Positions 1-11,224 are shown, numbered from the stretch's first letter. The stretch: 64,000 nt of DNA from Heligmosomoides polygyrus polygyrus (GCA_947396885.1 OX377202.1:17670001-17734000), one strand, 5' to 3'. Notes: generated from the letters alone by a model not told the origin. Numbers and translations: made by a program.

Positions 1-361
1 CATTGCGCAACATCGCTGTCACATCTTCTAAAAACGGTCTCCCTTACTGGTAATGGATTCCCTTGCTGATCCTTCTTACTGCCCCCCCCCCCACCTGATT
101 GGTAACTCCCTACTGGTCCCTACTTAATGCCTAAATCGTTTTTGGTGCTTCCTTGCTGGACATGCTGGCTTGCTTCATTGTTCCCCATTGACCCCCTACC
201 GATGCCTCCTCCAAGTCGCTCTACACCTCGAAGCCCCTTCTGCTCTTACTCCTTTAGTGGTCTTCTCATGCTAATGGAACGAAGTAGGCGGGGCGGCTTC
301 TGAATCTGGACGCTCAGAAACGCGCGAAGGTGCTGCTGCAGCAACATCTCACGTTCAATAT
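1..361 (+). repeat. Fragment of dispersed repeat family R (pyrimidine-rich, minisatellite-like)
   Basis: Pyrimidine-rich DNA with poly-C and recurring phrases such as CATCGCTGTCACATCTTCT and CTTCTGAATCTGGACGC. The same phrases recur at 14300-16140 and, reversed, at 38770-39230. No credible coding frame is visible. Confidence 0.55.
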
Positions 362-1265
362 TAGGGGGGGGGGGGCAAAAGTAATGAGACAAATTGAAGA
401 AAAATCTTTATCTCTTTATAACTCAATTACAACTCAACGATGCTGAGGAATGTATTTGCCATTAAGGGCAATGACCTTGCTGCCATCGCTCAGCTAACTT
501 CCTGATTCCATCCTTCCACAACTGCTTGGGCCAGGTGTTGATCAACTGCTCGATGTGGTTGTCGAGGTCTGCTTGGGTTCTTGTGTCCTTTCCGACCAGG
601 AAGTCCTGTAGGCTCAAGAAGCAGTGGTAGTCGCATGGAGAGATGTCCAGCGAATACGGTGGGTGAGGCATGTAGACGTAGCACAGCTGACCAAGCTTAT
701 CCGTGGTTACTTGTTCCCGATGGGGTGCGGCGTTGTCGAAGAGGAGAACCTTCTTGAAGCGCTGCGAATGAATGAGAGCGAGTCGCCGGCCCATCTCTTC
801 TATTTCGTTTACCATGGCCTTGGAGTTCATCGTAGTGCTCTTGGGAAACAGCTTCCGGTAAATCGATCCACGGGCGCAGACCCAAAAGCTCCAAAGATGC
901 CTCTCGCCGTGAACATCTCGCCGGCAACAGGTCACCAAGCCTCACCCAGACTCGCTGCTTGGCAGGGTTAAGGTAGAAGACGTACTTCTCATCTTGCGTG
1001 AATATTGAGCCCAGGCTGCTCGGGGTTGGGAATTGGGCGAGATTTGCGCGACACAGGTCGACTCGTCAGACTGGGGTTTCGGCATGAGACAGACTGAGGT
1101 TTTGGCATGCTTCTGGAGGGGGCGGAAGTGGTAACTTCTCAGATGGGCTTCATTAAGTAGCATACAAACATACAAATAAGATAAGCACGAAACCAGACTC
1201 CAGCCACAAGATATATGGAAACGGCATGGGGTGTCTCATTACTTTTGCAGCCCCCCCCCCCCCTA
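362..1265 (-). mobile_element. Short mariner element (mariner 1)
   Basis: TA dinucleotides at 362-363 and 1264-1265 flank terminal inverted repeats made of a 12-13 G (or C) run followed by CAAAAGTAATGAGACA. The 900-bp interior carries a minus-strand mariner transposase remnant. Mariners are usually about 1.3 kb, so this copy has lost the DNA-binding N-terminal part. The TA duplication and inverted termini are seen directly; the family assignment rests on the transposase motifs. Confidence 0.85.
462..1003 (-). pseudogene. Mariner transposase, frameshifted catalytic domain
   Basis: Cut-and-paste transposase catalytic domain, read on the minus strand. The first catalytic Asp lies in TQDEKYVFY (about 1003-975). 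The reading frame then shifts near 900-940, after which the open frame continues with LLFDNAAPH (second Asp) and HPPYSLDISPCDYHCF (third Asp). I count exactly 34 residues between the second and third Asp, the D,D34D signature of true mariners. The stop is at 462. The N-terminal helix-turn-helix region is absent, and 1010-1230 has no matching frame. The product should be inactive because of the frameshift and missing DNA-binding domain. Confidence 0.8.
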
Positions 1266-2244
1266 ATAGAAAATTTGGCCTGCGCTGTACATGATGCGGC
1301 GTATCTCACTTAGGTTAGATCACTCAAACGTCATCGACCACTAACTCAATTATATAGTGGTGAAAGGTAGATGAGAGCGGCTTCAGAGCTTTTCGTGGTT
1401 TTTCAGATGTAGAATGTAACAAAGTAACCACTCACGGCGGCAATTTTTTTTACACTTTTTTCGTCTCCTAGGGCCGCATGCATGCCTCTCACCAACGCCC
1501 CCACCTGCCGGAAATGTGAAATGCCGTACTTCGTGGCCCATACCATCCGGAGAATACAGTATTTCCAAGCTTCGGGGGAATCTCGCTGAATCCGCCCACT
1601 CAGAGGCGGGCAACTAGGAGAAGTCCACATATTTAGAACTGGGGAACGCATGCTGCTATCACGAAGGCGTCTTCAAGACATCCGTTCAGCAACACATTTC
1701 TTTCCACTTGAAAATCATTCTCATTATGGGGAAGGCAGTGTAATTGGGTAGCCTTTGACTAGCAGTGTATTCGTTTACTGAGCACCGCATGATGTTACAC
1801 TTTCCCGTTTAATACAAAATATCTTCAAAATCGAACATCTCCCGGCAACACCTAATGCGCATCTCGAAGGTATTCAAGAGTTTTTTTTTAGACAGTACCA
1901 ACAAAGAGTGATCTAACACAATTAGAAGGTATTCTCTTATTCTGATACGCCTCTCAGTAGCATTGTTAATTTTGCTTCTTTACTAACGGTAAGATAAGCC
2001 CAGTGTTGCAGCGATGGCCATTCACTTATTCGTTGTGCTAATTAAAAGGGCGCTGCATTTAAAATGACCGATTTTGACTGAGAACTTTGACAGATTATAA
2101 CTTTGCTTGGAAACAATTTTCTTATTTGAAATAAGCACCGTTACAATTGCTGTACTTTTCCAACGCTATAGTTACTTAGAAATTTCAACTTTGTAAAAGC
2201 CAGAACTACGAGAAATAATAAAACCTAATCATTTTCGACATCAT
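1266..2244. other. Stretch without recognised gene
   Basis: AT-rich sequence. The short minus-strand ORFs at 1383-1651 overlap each other, have no domain-like features and are judged chance. No repeat match elsewhere in the window was noticed. Confidence 0.4.
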
Positions 2245-2990
2245 CTTGGTTGCTGATTTTTTTATCCTTCGCATGTCGGCCTAACTGCTTGATAAAATGA
2301 TAGACGGTAGGGGAGATCTAGTGACTATGCTGGATGTAACAGAGTTTCATATCTTAACTGATCCAGTTTCTGATCAACAATTTTTGAAACGTGTGGACGC
2401 GCGTTGTCAAGCCGTAGGATTAGGCCTCTTCGATCGACCAAAGCCGGCTGTTTTTCAATCAACTTCCGGTGCATCATATTCGGTACAGTTCTTCTCCGCT
2501 GTGATAGTCTGCCTGGTCTTCAAGAACTTATAATGATTGTCATAAAGGATCCGTTTTCGCCGCATGTCTCGATCTTGCCCAAAAAAGGCTCCCTTAGATT
2601 GCGCAGCCTAATGAAACACAGGTGTCGTGAAGCTTCAGCATCCGGCGGTCAGTTCGTTCGGGATCCATTCATCCAATTTCTTCACCTTTCTGATCGCATT
2701 TTAGTGGCGACTGTTGGTGCTGCCGTACCGTCAACGCCGAAATGCTGTGCTGGCTCTCTTACAGTTTGACGCGGATCCGCTTCCACCTCGAGCCTCGAGT
2801 TGGTCGTCGTAAAGGAGTGACGGCGGTCTCCATCATCGAGACTTTCATCTTCTGATCGAAACCTTTCGAACCAGTGGTGAACCGCGTGTTCCTTAGCGAA
2901 ATCCTCCCCAAATGCAGATGTTACGAGCTGGGGCCGCGTCGTTGTTACGAGCTGGGGCCACTTTTTCATCCATTTTCATTCTTTTCCATT
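2245..2990 (-). pseudogene. Decayed mariner transposase (mariner 2, Hsmar1/bandit-like)
   Basis: Minus-strand remnant of a full-length mariner transposase. The N-terminal HTH region is open (2969-2682), with HHWFERFRSEDESLDD and VEADPRQTVREPAQHFGV, closely resembling the Hsmar1/SETMAR-type mariner DNA-binding domain. Downstream the match continues in shifting frames: a region equivalent to TCDEKW where the catalytic Asp reads Gly, an intact second Asp in LRLDNARPHVS, then LHPA-stop-SLDL and YHFIKQLG, where the third Asp is lost. A hookworm mariner named bandit belongs to this clade, so relatedness is plausible but not tested. A 20-bp stretch is tandemly duplicated near 2922-2963, just inside the predicted N-terminus. 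Confidence 0.8.
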
Positions 2991-3245
2991 CAAGTAGAGC
3001 ACCCGCATATCACAATGATCCATACTGTAAAAACGACGCCGGAAACTCGGCAAGAGACAATTATCGCAAAAGCTATAAATCGTAAGAAGGCGATGATTCT
3101 GCGCTTTCAAAAACTGCATATATTGCCCGAATCGGGAGCATGAAAAATTAACCAGAAGTTGAGGTAGGAAAATCGTCCGTTTCATATGCTACGACCTGAC
3201 ACATTTTATGGCGCAGTACGCTGTGCCTCCTAGTTGCCACTAATT

Positions 3246-3956
3246 AATAAAAATCTTACTTACTTTGATACTTTGGTGGTCCTTTGTCGGTTGGAGGTCT
3301 TCTCAGCGGGGACCACAACTTTTCCAGACCACTCGATCTCTGGCTGCTTGCATCCAGTGAGGCAGGCTCCGCTCTCTGAAAGGTCTTGAGAATGAGTCTG
3401 CCCATCGCGTTGGCGGTCGTCCCAGTGGTCTCTTATGGTCTCTCGGGAGCCATTCTGTGACACGGAGACTCCATCTATTGTCCTTTCGTCGAAGCAGGTG
3501 TCCGGCTCAGCAATATTTGGACTTCTTCATGTACTGCAGCGGCTTTTCCCGTAGCTCCGAGCTTCGTAGGCCTTCTTGCCATTGCTGACGAAGGCTAGTT
3601 CTCAGAAGACATCTCTCCAGTGCACGATGCGCAGTTTGCATTGCTCTGGCGATTGTCTTGTTGTCGGGCCAGGTTTCCGTCGCGTAACACGGCGCAGGCA
3701 GTACAGAGGCGTTGAATATCGAGGCCCTGAGGCCGGCATCCTAGACCTGATCGGTGACTTCATGAATCGAACTGAAGGCTGCCCATGCTGCGCGTCTCCT
3801 GCGGGCGATTTCAGGAGCGAGGTCGTTATCCATGTTCAGCTCTCTTCCCAGATAGACGTAGGTCGACCTGTTGCAGAGCGACTCCATTTAACCTTACGAG
3901 TCCCGTGTCACACCACTGCTTGACCATAAATTGTGTCACACACACAATAAAAATCT
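3246..3956 (-). mobile_element. LINE family A, 3' fragment with target-site duplication
   Basis: Minus-strand copy of the last ~690 bp of the RTE-like LINE found whole at 8156-10460 (it matches about 9735-10457). Target duplications AATAAAAATCT lie at 3246-3256 and 3946-3956. The 3' tail is a short AAGT repeat next to the left duplication, as expected for RTE-type elements that end in microsatellites. It is 5'-truncated downstream of the RT domain, so it encodes only the C-terminal tail. The plus ORF at 3576-3923 is a reverse-strand shadow. Confidence 0.8.
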
Positions 3957-4350
3957 ATTGAATAGAAAAGAGTGGATGTCTTTATCTAACATTTCCTTTG
4001 CAGAATGCGCCACCTTTTTCTTCTATTATTTCTCATCTCTTCGCAGTATCCTTATTTTTCAGTTCCACTGATTGAGCCAGTTTCTTATTAAACGCCTTTC
4101 AGGCAACGTAGACTGTGCTCAACCTTCCTTTGATAATTTTGCCGTGACACTAATGACTAGTTATCTTCGAGTTGAGACAGCTGTGGTGTAGTGCGTAAGC
4201 TCTCCGTGCGGCTGTTGGGCGGGAATACTAATCTATGGATGATATGCAAAGTGGCAAAAAATGAGTTCTGCAAAAATGAGCCAGGCTAAGAGAAGGGGAG
4301 CGAGCAAATCGCAGGAGAGGGTAGAGGATAAAAAGGAAAGAGAGCGGTGT
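3957..4350. other. Stretch without recognised gene
   Basis: No coding or repeat signal was recognised between the LINE A fragment and the next SINE remnant. Confidence 0.35.
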
Positions 4351-4351
4351 T

Positions 4352-4500
4352 AGTCAACCTCTTTTCGGGATGCGCCACGAATTTTACTTCTACGGGATAT
4401 CATGGAATGGTTGGAATGCGTGTCTGACATCTGCAAAGAACTGTGGGGGCCAGCCGATGGACAAGACTGTGCATAGTCCTTTCCAGACCAGCAAGATGCC
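4352..4500 (-). repeat. SINE1 3' fragment
   Basis: Reverse copy of the SINE1 tail: the GAATGCGTGGCGCATCCC-like block (here with ATTTCGTGGCGCATCCC), the GTAGAAGTA block and the TGGCC-CGCAAGT region. The ORF over it is not a gene. Confidence 0.7.
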
Positions 4501-4592
4501 AATTGAGCGATCCCTGAGGAAGATTTTTTTTGACCTAGAAGGGAAAGCCGAAACTGGAAACAGGCATCGGAATGAGTGCGACAGATGACGTT

Positions 4593-5384
4593 TCCTTCGA
4601 CTTAGTGAGAACTAGCCTGCAGGAGAGGGCATGAGATCTCTGACCATCTCTGACAGTAGAGAATTCATGATGGAAGTTCGTTTCCAGCGATTCTCGTCAT
4701 TATTTCAATTAACTCACGTTTAATGAAGGCCCGTGCTTTTAAGTCTGGAAGTACTGTTTTTGTGCCACTTCATTCTGAAGTTGAATAAAGTAGAAATAAG
4801 ACCTTTAATTAAGCTTAATTACGTTCTAGATCGGCCTGATGGTATTAACGGTGTTATAGCAGTTATCTTCTGTCACTTAGGTGTGCTGTGCATGTTCATG
4901 TTGTACTTCATACAGGCAGGACTATGCGAATCAGCAGTACTCCTGACTAAGGAGTCACCGGACTCGAATCTTCATTTATAGTCCTCCGGGCTAGACTTCG
5001 TCATAGCGTTGTCTTACGGACTCACTACACACCACATCCAGCATATCAGAAATGCCCTTATTACGACCGCTTATCCACAGCTTTAGCAGACAACGACATT
5101 CTGCGTGTTGTTCGGGTTCAAAAACCGGTGACCTGTTGTTGTAATGGCGAGCAGACGTGCTTCCCAGAACTTCAGTCTGGCCGTATCTTGATCAACAGCT
5201 CATCATCCTTGTAATCATCCTTCAACGCTAACGTTTGTCTGATTTGCTGTCTAGTAATCATCTTTTCTTCTCTCGCTTGTCTTACTCTTGATGAGACGAT
5301 TACTATGTAGAACAAAAAGAAAGGGCGGAATGCGGCACTCATTTAACTTCCACTATACGCTGTTGGAATGCACATTTGTACCGA
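4593..5384. other. Stretch without recognised gene
   Basis: Contains one 82-codon chance ORF (4733-4981, hydrophobic, no start or splice context). No repeat or domain was recognised. Confidence 0.35.
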
Positions 5385-5575
5385 ACGGTGACTTGTTGTG
5401 ATCAGTTGAAGAAAAAGACCGTGTCTTCTCAGATCTATCCAGTACCAATTCGTCGGCCTCGGAGGGTTGGAAACCTGAGTTGACCTGGGCGTGAAATCCG
5501 AACCAAGAACCATGAATCGGGTTGCACGCTACAGGCGGCGCCTCCTCCAACTGTGCTACGACGCGCTCAAAGGTA
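5385..5575 (-). repeat. SINE1 5' half
   Basis: The reverse strand reads the SINE1 head: TAGCACAGTTGGAGGAGGCG (A-box region), then GGTTCTTGGTTCGGATTTC (B-box region) and the CCAACCCTCCGAGGCCG block. The SINE tail is missing. The 62-96 codon ORFs here are SINE shadows. Confidence 0.75.
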
Positions 5576-6059
5576 GTCTTACTAGCAACAAAGTTATGTA
5601 CGGACCCCGGATTGGCGATTTCAGTGCACCCATTCTGCCACAAATTCTATTTCTTTTGCAACTTTGGGATCTATCCTAGTCGGTAGGGGATAACCATAAT
5701 GTACCAATTGCATGCGTCGTCCCATGCCACACAACCATATTCCCTGAATTTGAACGAAAGGCGTCGCACAATAGCACAGCAGCCGAAATTCTCGTAGAAA
5801 CTCAAGCTTGAGAATGGCGACGTAAACCACCATGTGCTCCATTAGCATAAGTCCCAACGTTCTGCTCATCCTTGAGCAAATGGCAGCAGAGTGACATGCA
5901 TGTCAACGGCCGAATTGCAACAACCAACCTTTTCTCAGTTCATAATCAATCGCGATTTAAATTTCGTTTTGAACGTTCTCCAGAGTGCAGTCGCAAACTT
6001 GACCATTCCTGTGTGAGAGATTCTTCATTTCTCTGGGCTTTTGTGAAATATAAATGACG

Positions 6060-6200
6060 GCGGTGCTCAATTCTTTTTGGGATGAGCCACGCATTCCACG
6101 TCTACGGGATGTCGTGGATGTGATTTGAATGCGACCTTGGCCTACATGACGACCAAAGTGGACAGTTGCTGGAGATGTCAGTGTTTTGTCCTTGCCAGGC
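6060..6200 (-). repeat. SINE1 3' half
   Basis: Reverse copy of the SINE1 tail: the GGGATGAGCCACGCATTCCAC block, the CGACATCCCGTAGA block and the TGGCCTACATGACGACC region. Confidence 0.65.
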
Positions 6201-7065
6201 AAGGGTTATAGAGTGCGCGTTACTCCCGAAAAACCAGAACCGTTGGTTGTTCCGGGGGAGGGGGGGGTGGGGTGACCCTACCAAGAAGTTCAATTCCGGG
6301 TGTTCGCGAGAGAAGCCGTTTTCTCCTGCTGCACTACCGAGCGCCGAAAATGCTTACTACAATGCAGCAATAAAGTAGTTCGTTTGGCAGAAAACTCTGC
6401 CACAGTTTTTGCCACAAAGCTACGGCTAATGGCAGACATATAATTCTTTTGTCTGACAAGGAGAGCCTCCAGACCGGCGGTGGGCTTCTGCGATGGAATT
6501 TTTACAAGATGTAGGGTTCCGTGTGGGGAGTTAGAGACAATTTTTTTGAATTCTTTTTTTTTCAAATTCGTGATCTAACAGAATGGTTCAGTGCAAATAC
6601 ACTTCAGCTGCAATGAAGGCGTAAAAGGGCTACGTTTACTCACTAAAAAGCATTAATCGTCCACATATTGACTCCTCTGGTCACGCAAGCCTAGAATAAT
6701 AACGATTCGATCTGTGCAAAAGCTATAGCGGCACCGGGGACCGAACCATAAAACCCACTCGGTGCGACACGCTACCCACTACGCCAACCGACTACAATTG
6801 GCGGGGTGATGAAGAGCGTGATGAACTTCGCGCTTACGCCTTCACACGCCTTATTTCGACTACGGAAGCGCATTAAAAAAGTAACTATCGTTTTGGAATT
6901 CCCACACTGAACCATACATTCTGTAAAAATTCCACCGCAAAAGCTCACCGCCAGTTTGAAGGCTCTCGTTATGAGAACATTCAGGTAATGTTCTACTAAT
7001 GTTGAAGCTAGGCGATGCTAGCGCAATCGTAGGAGATGTCGGCCTTCGGGTACACACTGACTACT
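6201..7065. other. Stretch without recognised gene
   Basis: A poly-G tract lies near 6257-6270. Short phrases near 6465-6520 and 6895-6950 are similar to each other (TTTTTACAAGATGTAGGGTTCCGTGTGGG versus its reverse), suggesting a diverged inverted repeat of about 130 bp around 6300-7050. No gene was seen. Confidence 0.3.
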
Positions 7066-7069
7066 GTTT

Positions 7070-7282
7070 CGGGTCCTCTCCAGACCTACCAAGTATTACA
7101 ACCTTTCGGTATCGGTGAAATGGGATCAGATTTCTCAAGGAGGATAAAGCACTGACGCTCCCACCGCTTCACCATTCCAACCTATTGTACAGTGTAAATG
7201 CGTGTATATTGCCTCTACGGCATATCGTAGAATTAGAATGCGTGGCGCATCCCAAACAAGGAATTGGCCCTACCGTTCTTTA
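7070..7282 (+). repeat. SINE1, diverged, head missing
   Basis: Plus-strand SINE1 body and tail: TCGGTATCGGTGAAATGG, GGATAAAGCACTGACG, GCCTCTACGGCATATCGTAGA and GAATGCGTGGCGCATCCC. The tRNA-like head is not recognisable. Confidence 0.65.
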
Positions 7283-7847
7283 TGTGCGACTTGATATTAA
7301 GGCGTTTTTACAGTTGCAGCTTCCCTCCGATCAGCGCCGTAACGTCAGCAGGACTATGTATGAAGCTCTCCACCTAACTAGACTAATCACCGTTTGTTGA
7401 TATGGCCGTAGAATTTGGGCGCATCGATCTTCTCCATCTAGCTGTCATTGAAATTACACGTGGGCTTCCCAGTGAACAACATTTCACCGCGGTCCCGCCG
7501 TGTGCATATGATGTTTTTTCATTTGCACCTGCTCGGTCTTTCATAGACCACAATGGGTCGTTATCCATTGAAAACTGGTTTCCCTTTCGCACTGAGAATG
7601 ATAATTTAGACGTTTTGAATAGTGCTGCTAATTCAAGAAAGAATTAAACGCTTTTGTTCTTTGTGTTTTCAGGACCCCTTTGCGAAACGGGTTAGCAGGC
7701 ATTTTAAATACCTGAAAAACCAAGCTAAGACTATCGATCTCAAACGACGTCTCCTTAAATTCAGCCTCATATCTCTGCTTCGAAATATACACAAAATCTT
7801 GTCCAAATCCGACAAACTAAACTTTTTCTGTTAGTGCTGTTACAGGA
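7283..7847. other. Stretch without recognised gene
   Basis: Several mid-size ORFs exist on both strands (7383-7647) but none shows domain motifs. No known repeat was recognised. Confidence 0.3.
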
Positions 7848-8060
7848 TGTTTTGTTGCGATCAAAACTCTCGCGCCAGGCGGGACTCGAACCCGCATCTT
7901 CTGCTTTCGGGCAGCGATGTTCGCCTTACACCACCGGCGCTGTTTTACACCACCGGCGCACGTGACATCCGCGATATCCTCGAGGTCCATCAGCACCCAC
8001 CCGTGATACGGGGATGGGCCGGCCGCTGATATCAGCATGGAACCGGTTAAGCTCAAGACC
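7848..8060 (-). repeat. tRNA-like repeat family S2 (SINE/MITE hybrid)
   Basis: The reverse strand reads a tRNA-like unit: acceptor arm GCGCCGG pairing with CTGGCGC, an A-box-like TGGTGTAAGGCG and a B-box GGTTCGAGTCCCGCC. The outer block is TTGATCGCAACAAAACATC. A 12-bp stretch (ACACCACCGGCG) is duplicated at about 7929-7962. The same family lies at 40708-40958, where both ends form inverted repeats. It is not a functional tRNA gene: the anticodon arm is not convincing and the unit extends well past tRNA length. Confidence 0.65.
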
Positions 8061-8089
8061 TTACTAGTAACAATGCTTTAACACATTTG

Positions 8090-8155
8090 CTTAAGCCTGG
8101 AGCGGCTGGTAGATGGTGGTGTAAGGCACCATATGCCAGCCGCTCCAGGCTTAAG
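8090..8155. repeat. Perfect 20-bp inverted repeat at 5' edge of LINE A
   Basis: The left arm 8090-8109 (CTTAAGCCTGGAGCGGCTGG) is the exact complement of 8136-8155, with a 26-nt loop. It abuts the point where LINE A homology starts, so it may mark a template-switch or inversion event at insertion. Confidence 0.8.
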
Positions 8156-8159
8156 AAGC

Positions 8160-10417
8160 CTTCAAACCGACGATGGACCTGGGAAAGTCCAAATGGAGAA
8201 ACACGTTCGGAGATCGACCATGTTCTTACAAACAGACGCTGGAGTCTGTTCGATGTCTCCATGCTGCCTTCATTTGACACCGGCTCGGATCACCGTGAGT
8301 CGTCTTGTCCGTGCGAAGCTGACTCTCAAAAGAGGATGTTCAAGCGTGACACTCATAAACCGGCACCGGTGAGGATCCCACATTCATGTCTGAGGAGTTG
8401 GAATATGCAAAAAGTCGTATGATTGGAATCTTCTTGAAGATCCATCGGAAGACTACGACCTTCTCTCCAAAGGACTGTTGAAATGTGCTAGCAGCTCTTG
8501 CAGGGCCACATCACCGTCTGCTTCAAGACTCAACGCACATGCGATTAAACTCTTGGAGCAAAGAAGAGCTGTTAAACTGGATCCTAATGCTTCCCATCTG
8601 GAAAAAGTCACCATCTCGAAGACCTGTCGAATTGCAGTGAAGGAGTCCATTCAAGCCTACAGAAGATTGAAGCTGTAAGAAGCCGCTGGGAAAGGTTCAA
8701 GCATAAAGCGCTGCAAACGAGATCTCTGCGATCAGAAGGCAATAATGTCAGCCCTTATGGATAAGGATGGAACAACGCAAACGTCTCGAAGAGCGATGGA
8801 GGCCATCGTTCAAGAATTCTATACAGATCTGTTCCGTTCTTCCATCACTGTCCCGAAATGCTTGATGCCATCAGCTGAAGAAGTACCTCCCATTCTGAAA
8901 TCAGAAGTTGCTCATGCCATCAGAAGGATGAAGCCGGGCACAGCTCCCGGACCGGACGGCATTTCTGCAGATCTCCTTCGTGCGGGTGGCAGTGCCCTAT
9001 GCTCACTTCTTGCCAAGCACTTCAACCACTACCTTCGACTTGGTAGGATTCCGGACTCATGGAAGGAGTCGAAAACAGTTTTAATCTTCAAAAAAGGTCA
9101 GCAGGAGGATATCAACAACTATCGACCCATCAGTCTTCTCTCGGTTGTGTACAAGATCTTCACCAAGATACTGCTTAACCGCATGGAGCGTTGCTTGGAT
9201 GAATATCAACCAGTGGAGCAAGCAGGGTTTCGCATAGATTTCTCCTGCATGGACCATATTCAGACTGTCTCACAGCTCATCGAGAGGAGCCGCGAATACC
9301 ACCTCCCACTTGTCCTTGTCTTCGTGGATTACCGGAAAGCGTTCGACTCTGTGGAAATCAACGCCGTTTTGAACGCACTTGTGCACGCTGGTATACCATT
9401 GCCCTACATCCGACTTCTCGACGAATGCTTCTCGAACACATCGACTACCATCCAGCTGTTCGATCGAAAGCTTAAAATTCCTATCGGGAAAGGAGTACGG
9501 CAAGGAGACACGATTTCTCCTAAGCTATTCACAGGGGCACTCCAGGATGCCATGAAAGACTTGAACTGGACGATAAAGGCTATCTTGTCAACGGTAAACG
9601 GATCAGCAACTTTCGCTTCGCCGACGATAATGTTCTCATCTCTACCAGCACGGCAGAAGTCGAGGAAATGCTGAACGAGCTCAATGTGGCAGGTATGAAG
9701 ATTGGATTGGACATGAATATGTCGAAAACGCAATTTATGGTCAACCAGTGGTGTGACCCGGGACTCGTAAGGTTAAATGGAGTCGCTCTACAACAGGTCG
9801 ACTCCTACGTCTATCTGGGAAGAGAGCTGAACATGGATAACGACCTCGCTCCTGAAATCGCCCGCAGGAGACGCGCAGCATGAGCAGCCTTCAGTTCGAT
9901 TCGCGAAGTCACCGATCATGTCAAGGATGCCGGCCTCAGGGCCTCGATATTCAACGCCTCTGTACTGCCTGCGATGTGTTACGCGACGGAAACCTGGCCC
10001 AACAACAAGACAATCGCCAGAGCGATGCAAACTACGCATCGTGCACTGGAGAGATGTCTTCTAAGGACAAGCCTTCGTCAGCAATGGCAAGAAGGCCTAC
10101 GAAGCTCAGAGCTACGGGAGAAGTCGCAATTAGAAGACCCGCTGCAGTACATGAAGAAGTCCAAATATAGCTGGGCCGGACACCTGCTTCGACGAAAGGA
10201 CGATAGATGGAGTGTCACATTCACAGTGTCTCTTATGGTCTCTCGGAAGCCATTCCGTGTCACAGAATGGCTTCCGAGAGACCATAAGAGACCACTGGGA
10301 CGACCGCCAACGCGACGGGCAGACTCATTCTCAAGATCTTTCAGAGAGCGGAGTCTGCCTCACTGGATGCAAGCAGCCAGAGATCGAGCGGTCTGGAAGA
10401 GTTGTGGTCCCCGCTGA
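8160..10417 (+). pseudogene. LINE A polyprotein: APE endonuclease C-terminus, RT and tail, frameshifted
   Basis: Endonuclease remnant: RRWTWESPNGETRSEIDHVL and PSFDTGSDHR (8170-8300), the final SDH catalytic motif of APE-type LINE endonucleases, then frameshifts. The RT domain sits in the open frame 8745-9674, with NNYRPISLLSVVYKIFTKIL, EQAGFR, VFVDYRKAFDSVE (motif A, catalytic Asp) and [13 protein letters not shown] (motif B). A frameshift near 9560-9585 moves the catalytic box FRFADDNVLI (about 9613-9642) into another frame, followed by DSYVYLGREL, an in-frame stop after EIARRRRAA and the C-terminal tail to about 10417. The element would have used this protein for target-primed reverse transcription; this copy is dead. 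Confidence 0.85.
10228..10292. repeat. 28-bp perfect inverted repeat inside LINE A
   Basis: Arm 10228-10255 is the exact complement of 10265-10292, with a 9-nt loop CGTGTCACA. The second LINE A copy (3257-3945) has only one arm, so the left arm is an added inverted duplication in this copy. Confidence 0.85.
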
Positions 10418-10587
10418 GAAGTCCTCCAGCCGACAAAAGGACCATCAAAGTAAGTAAGTATGTTTCCTTTGTGGTGGTTTGATTGCATCCAAATCCAATG
10501 GGCACTGCTTTATTCGGCTTACATTTCGACTTTTCGACTTCGTCGGAGCCTAGAAAGAGGCTTGTCTTACTCCCTATTTTACTTCCA

Positions 10588-10618
10588 ATTTTATTTTATT
10601 TTATTTTATTTTATTTTA
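10588..10618. repeat. (TTTTA)n microsatellite
   Basis: About six TTTTA units in a T-rich stretch between LINE A and the LINE B fragment. Confidence 0.9.
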
Positions 10619-10704
10619 CATTACTCTTTTTCGTTTTTGATTTTTACGTGTGTATTTTACACTATAAATAATGGTATTCACCTCTACCCGTATCACCTAT
10701 CAAT

Positions 10705-11095
10705 CCTTTGATCACCGAGTTGCTCGAGCAGGCGCCAGCAACGTTCCATTCGTTCCTATCGAGTGCCAAAGTGCTCCAATGAGTCTCTAGCGCTCGATTG
10801 ACACCAAGAGCGTCTCTTTCGTTCAGAGATTGTACGAAGTAGTCCGGCCAACGTCTACAGAGTCGCCAGGCATGTTTGGCGGCCTGCTCGGCACGTCCAC
10901 ATAGTCTTTCTGATGCCTTGTTGGACTTTCTGATGTTCCACCGTCATTCCTGTGAATTTATTCAGTGACGGCTTCAGCAAGAGTCTGCGAAATGCATTAC
11001 GTAGCCATCCCACCCAATTTTCGACAACTTGGCCCATGCTACAGCCTTTCTGATCATCGAAACTCGACGGAGCTCGGAACTCCGTAGGCAATAAA
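10705..11095 (-). repeat. LINE family B, 3' fragment, diverged
   Basis: Minus-strand match to the 3' end of LINE B (16664-17000): GTTGCTCGAGCAGGCGCCAGC, CCAAAGTGCTCCAATGAGTC, GTAGTCCGGCCAACG and TCTGATCATCGAAACTCGACGG. Too decayed to code; the ORF at 10855-11091 is part of it. Confidence 0.65.
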
Positions 11096-11224
11096 TGCGA
11101 ATAACAATGAAGGGAAATTTTTGTCTAAATCGTCGGGGTTGCCCGCTTCGTCGACTGTTGAGGATAGGAGACCTCGTCGCTTGAGCAGGTTGTCGAAAGT
11201 TAGATAGGCTGTCTAAAAAATGAG

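Larger units (their letters stand above)
8156..10460 (+). mobile_element. LINE family A (RTE-like non-LTR retrotransposon), 5'-truncated
   Basis: The sequence runs in order through an endonuclease C-terminus, a linker, the reverse transcriptase and a C-terminal tail, ending in a short AAGT repeat (10448-10459). It is truncated at the 5' side inside the endonuclease. The 3' portion is repeated on the other strand at 3257-3945. No clear target duplication was found. Hookworm RTE-like elements are known (for example the dingo group); membership here is inference. Confidence 0.85.

Noticed and set aside
3576..3923. 115-residue plus ORF
   Set aside because: Reverse shadow of the LINE A fragment; the same shadow recurs at 9788-10039.
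7848..8060. A true tRNA gene on the minus strand
   Set aside because: Acceptor, A-box and B-box are present, but the anticodon arm is not convincing, a 12-bp stretch is duplicated, and the unit belongs to a longer dispersed repeat.
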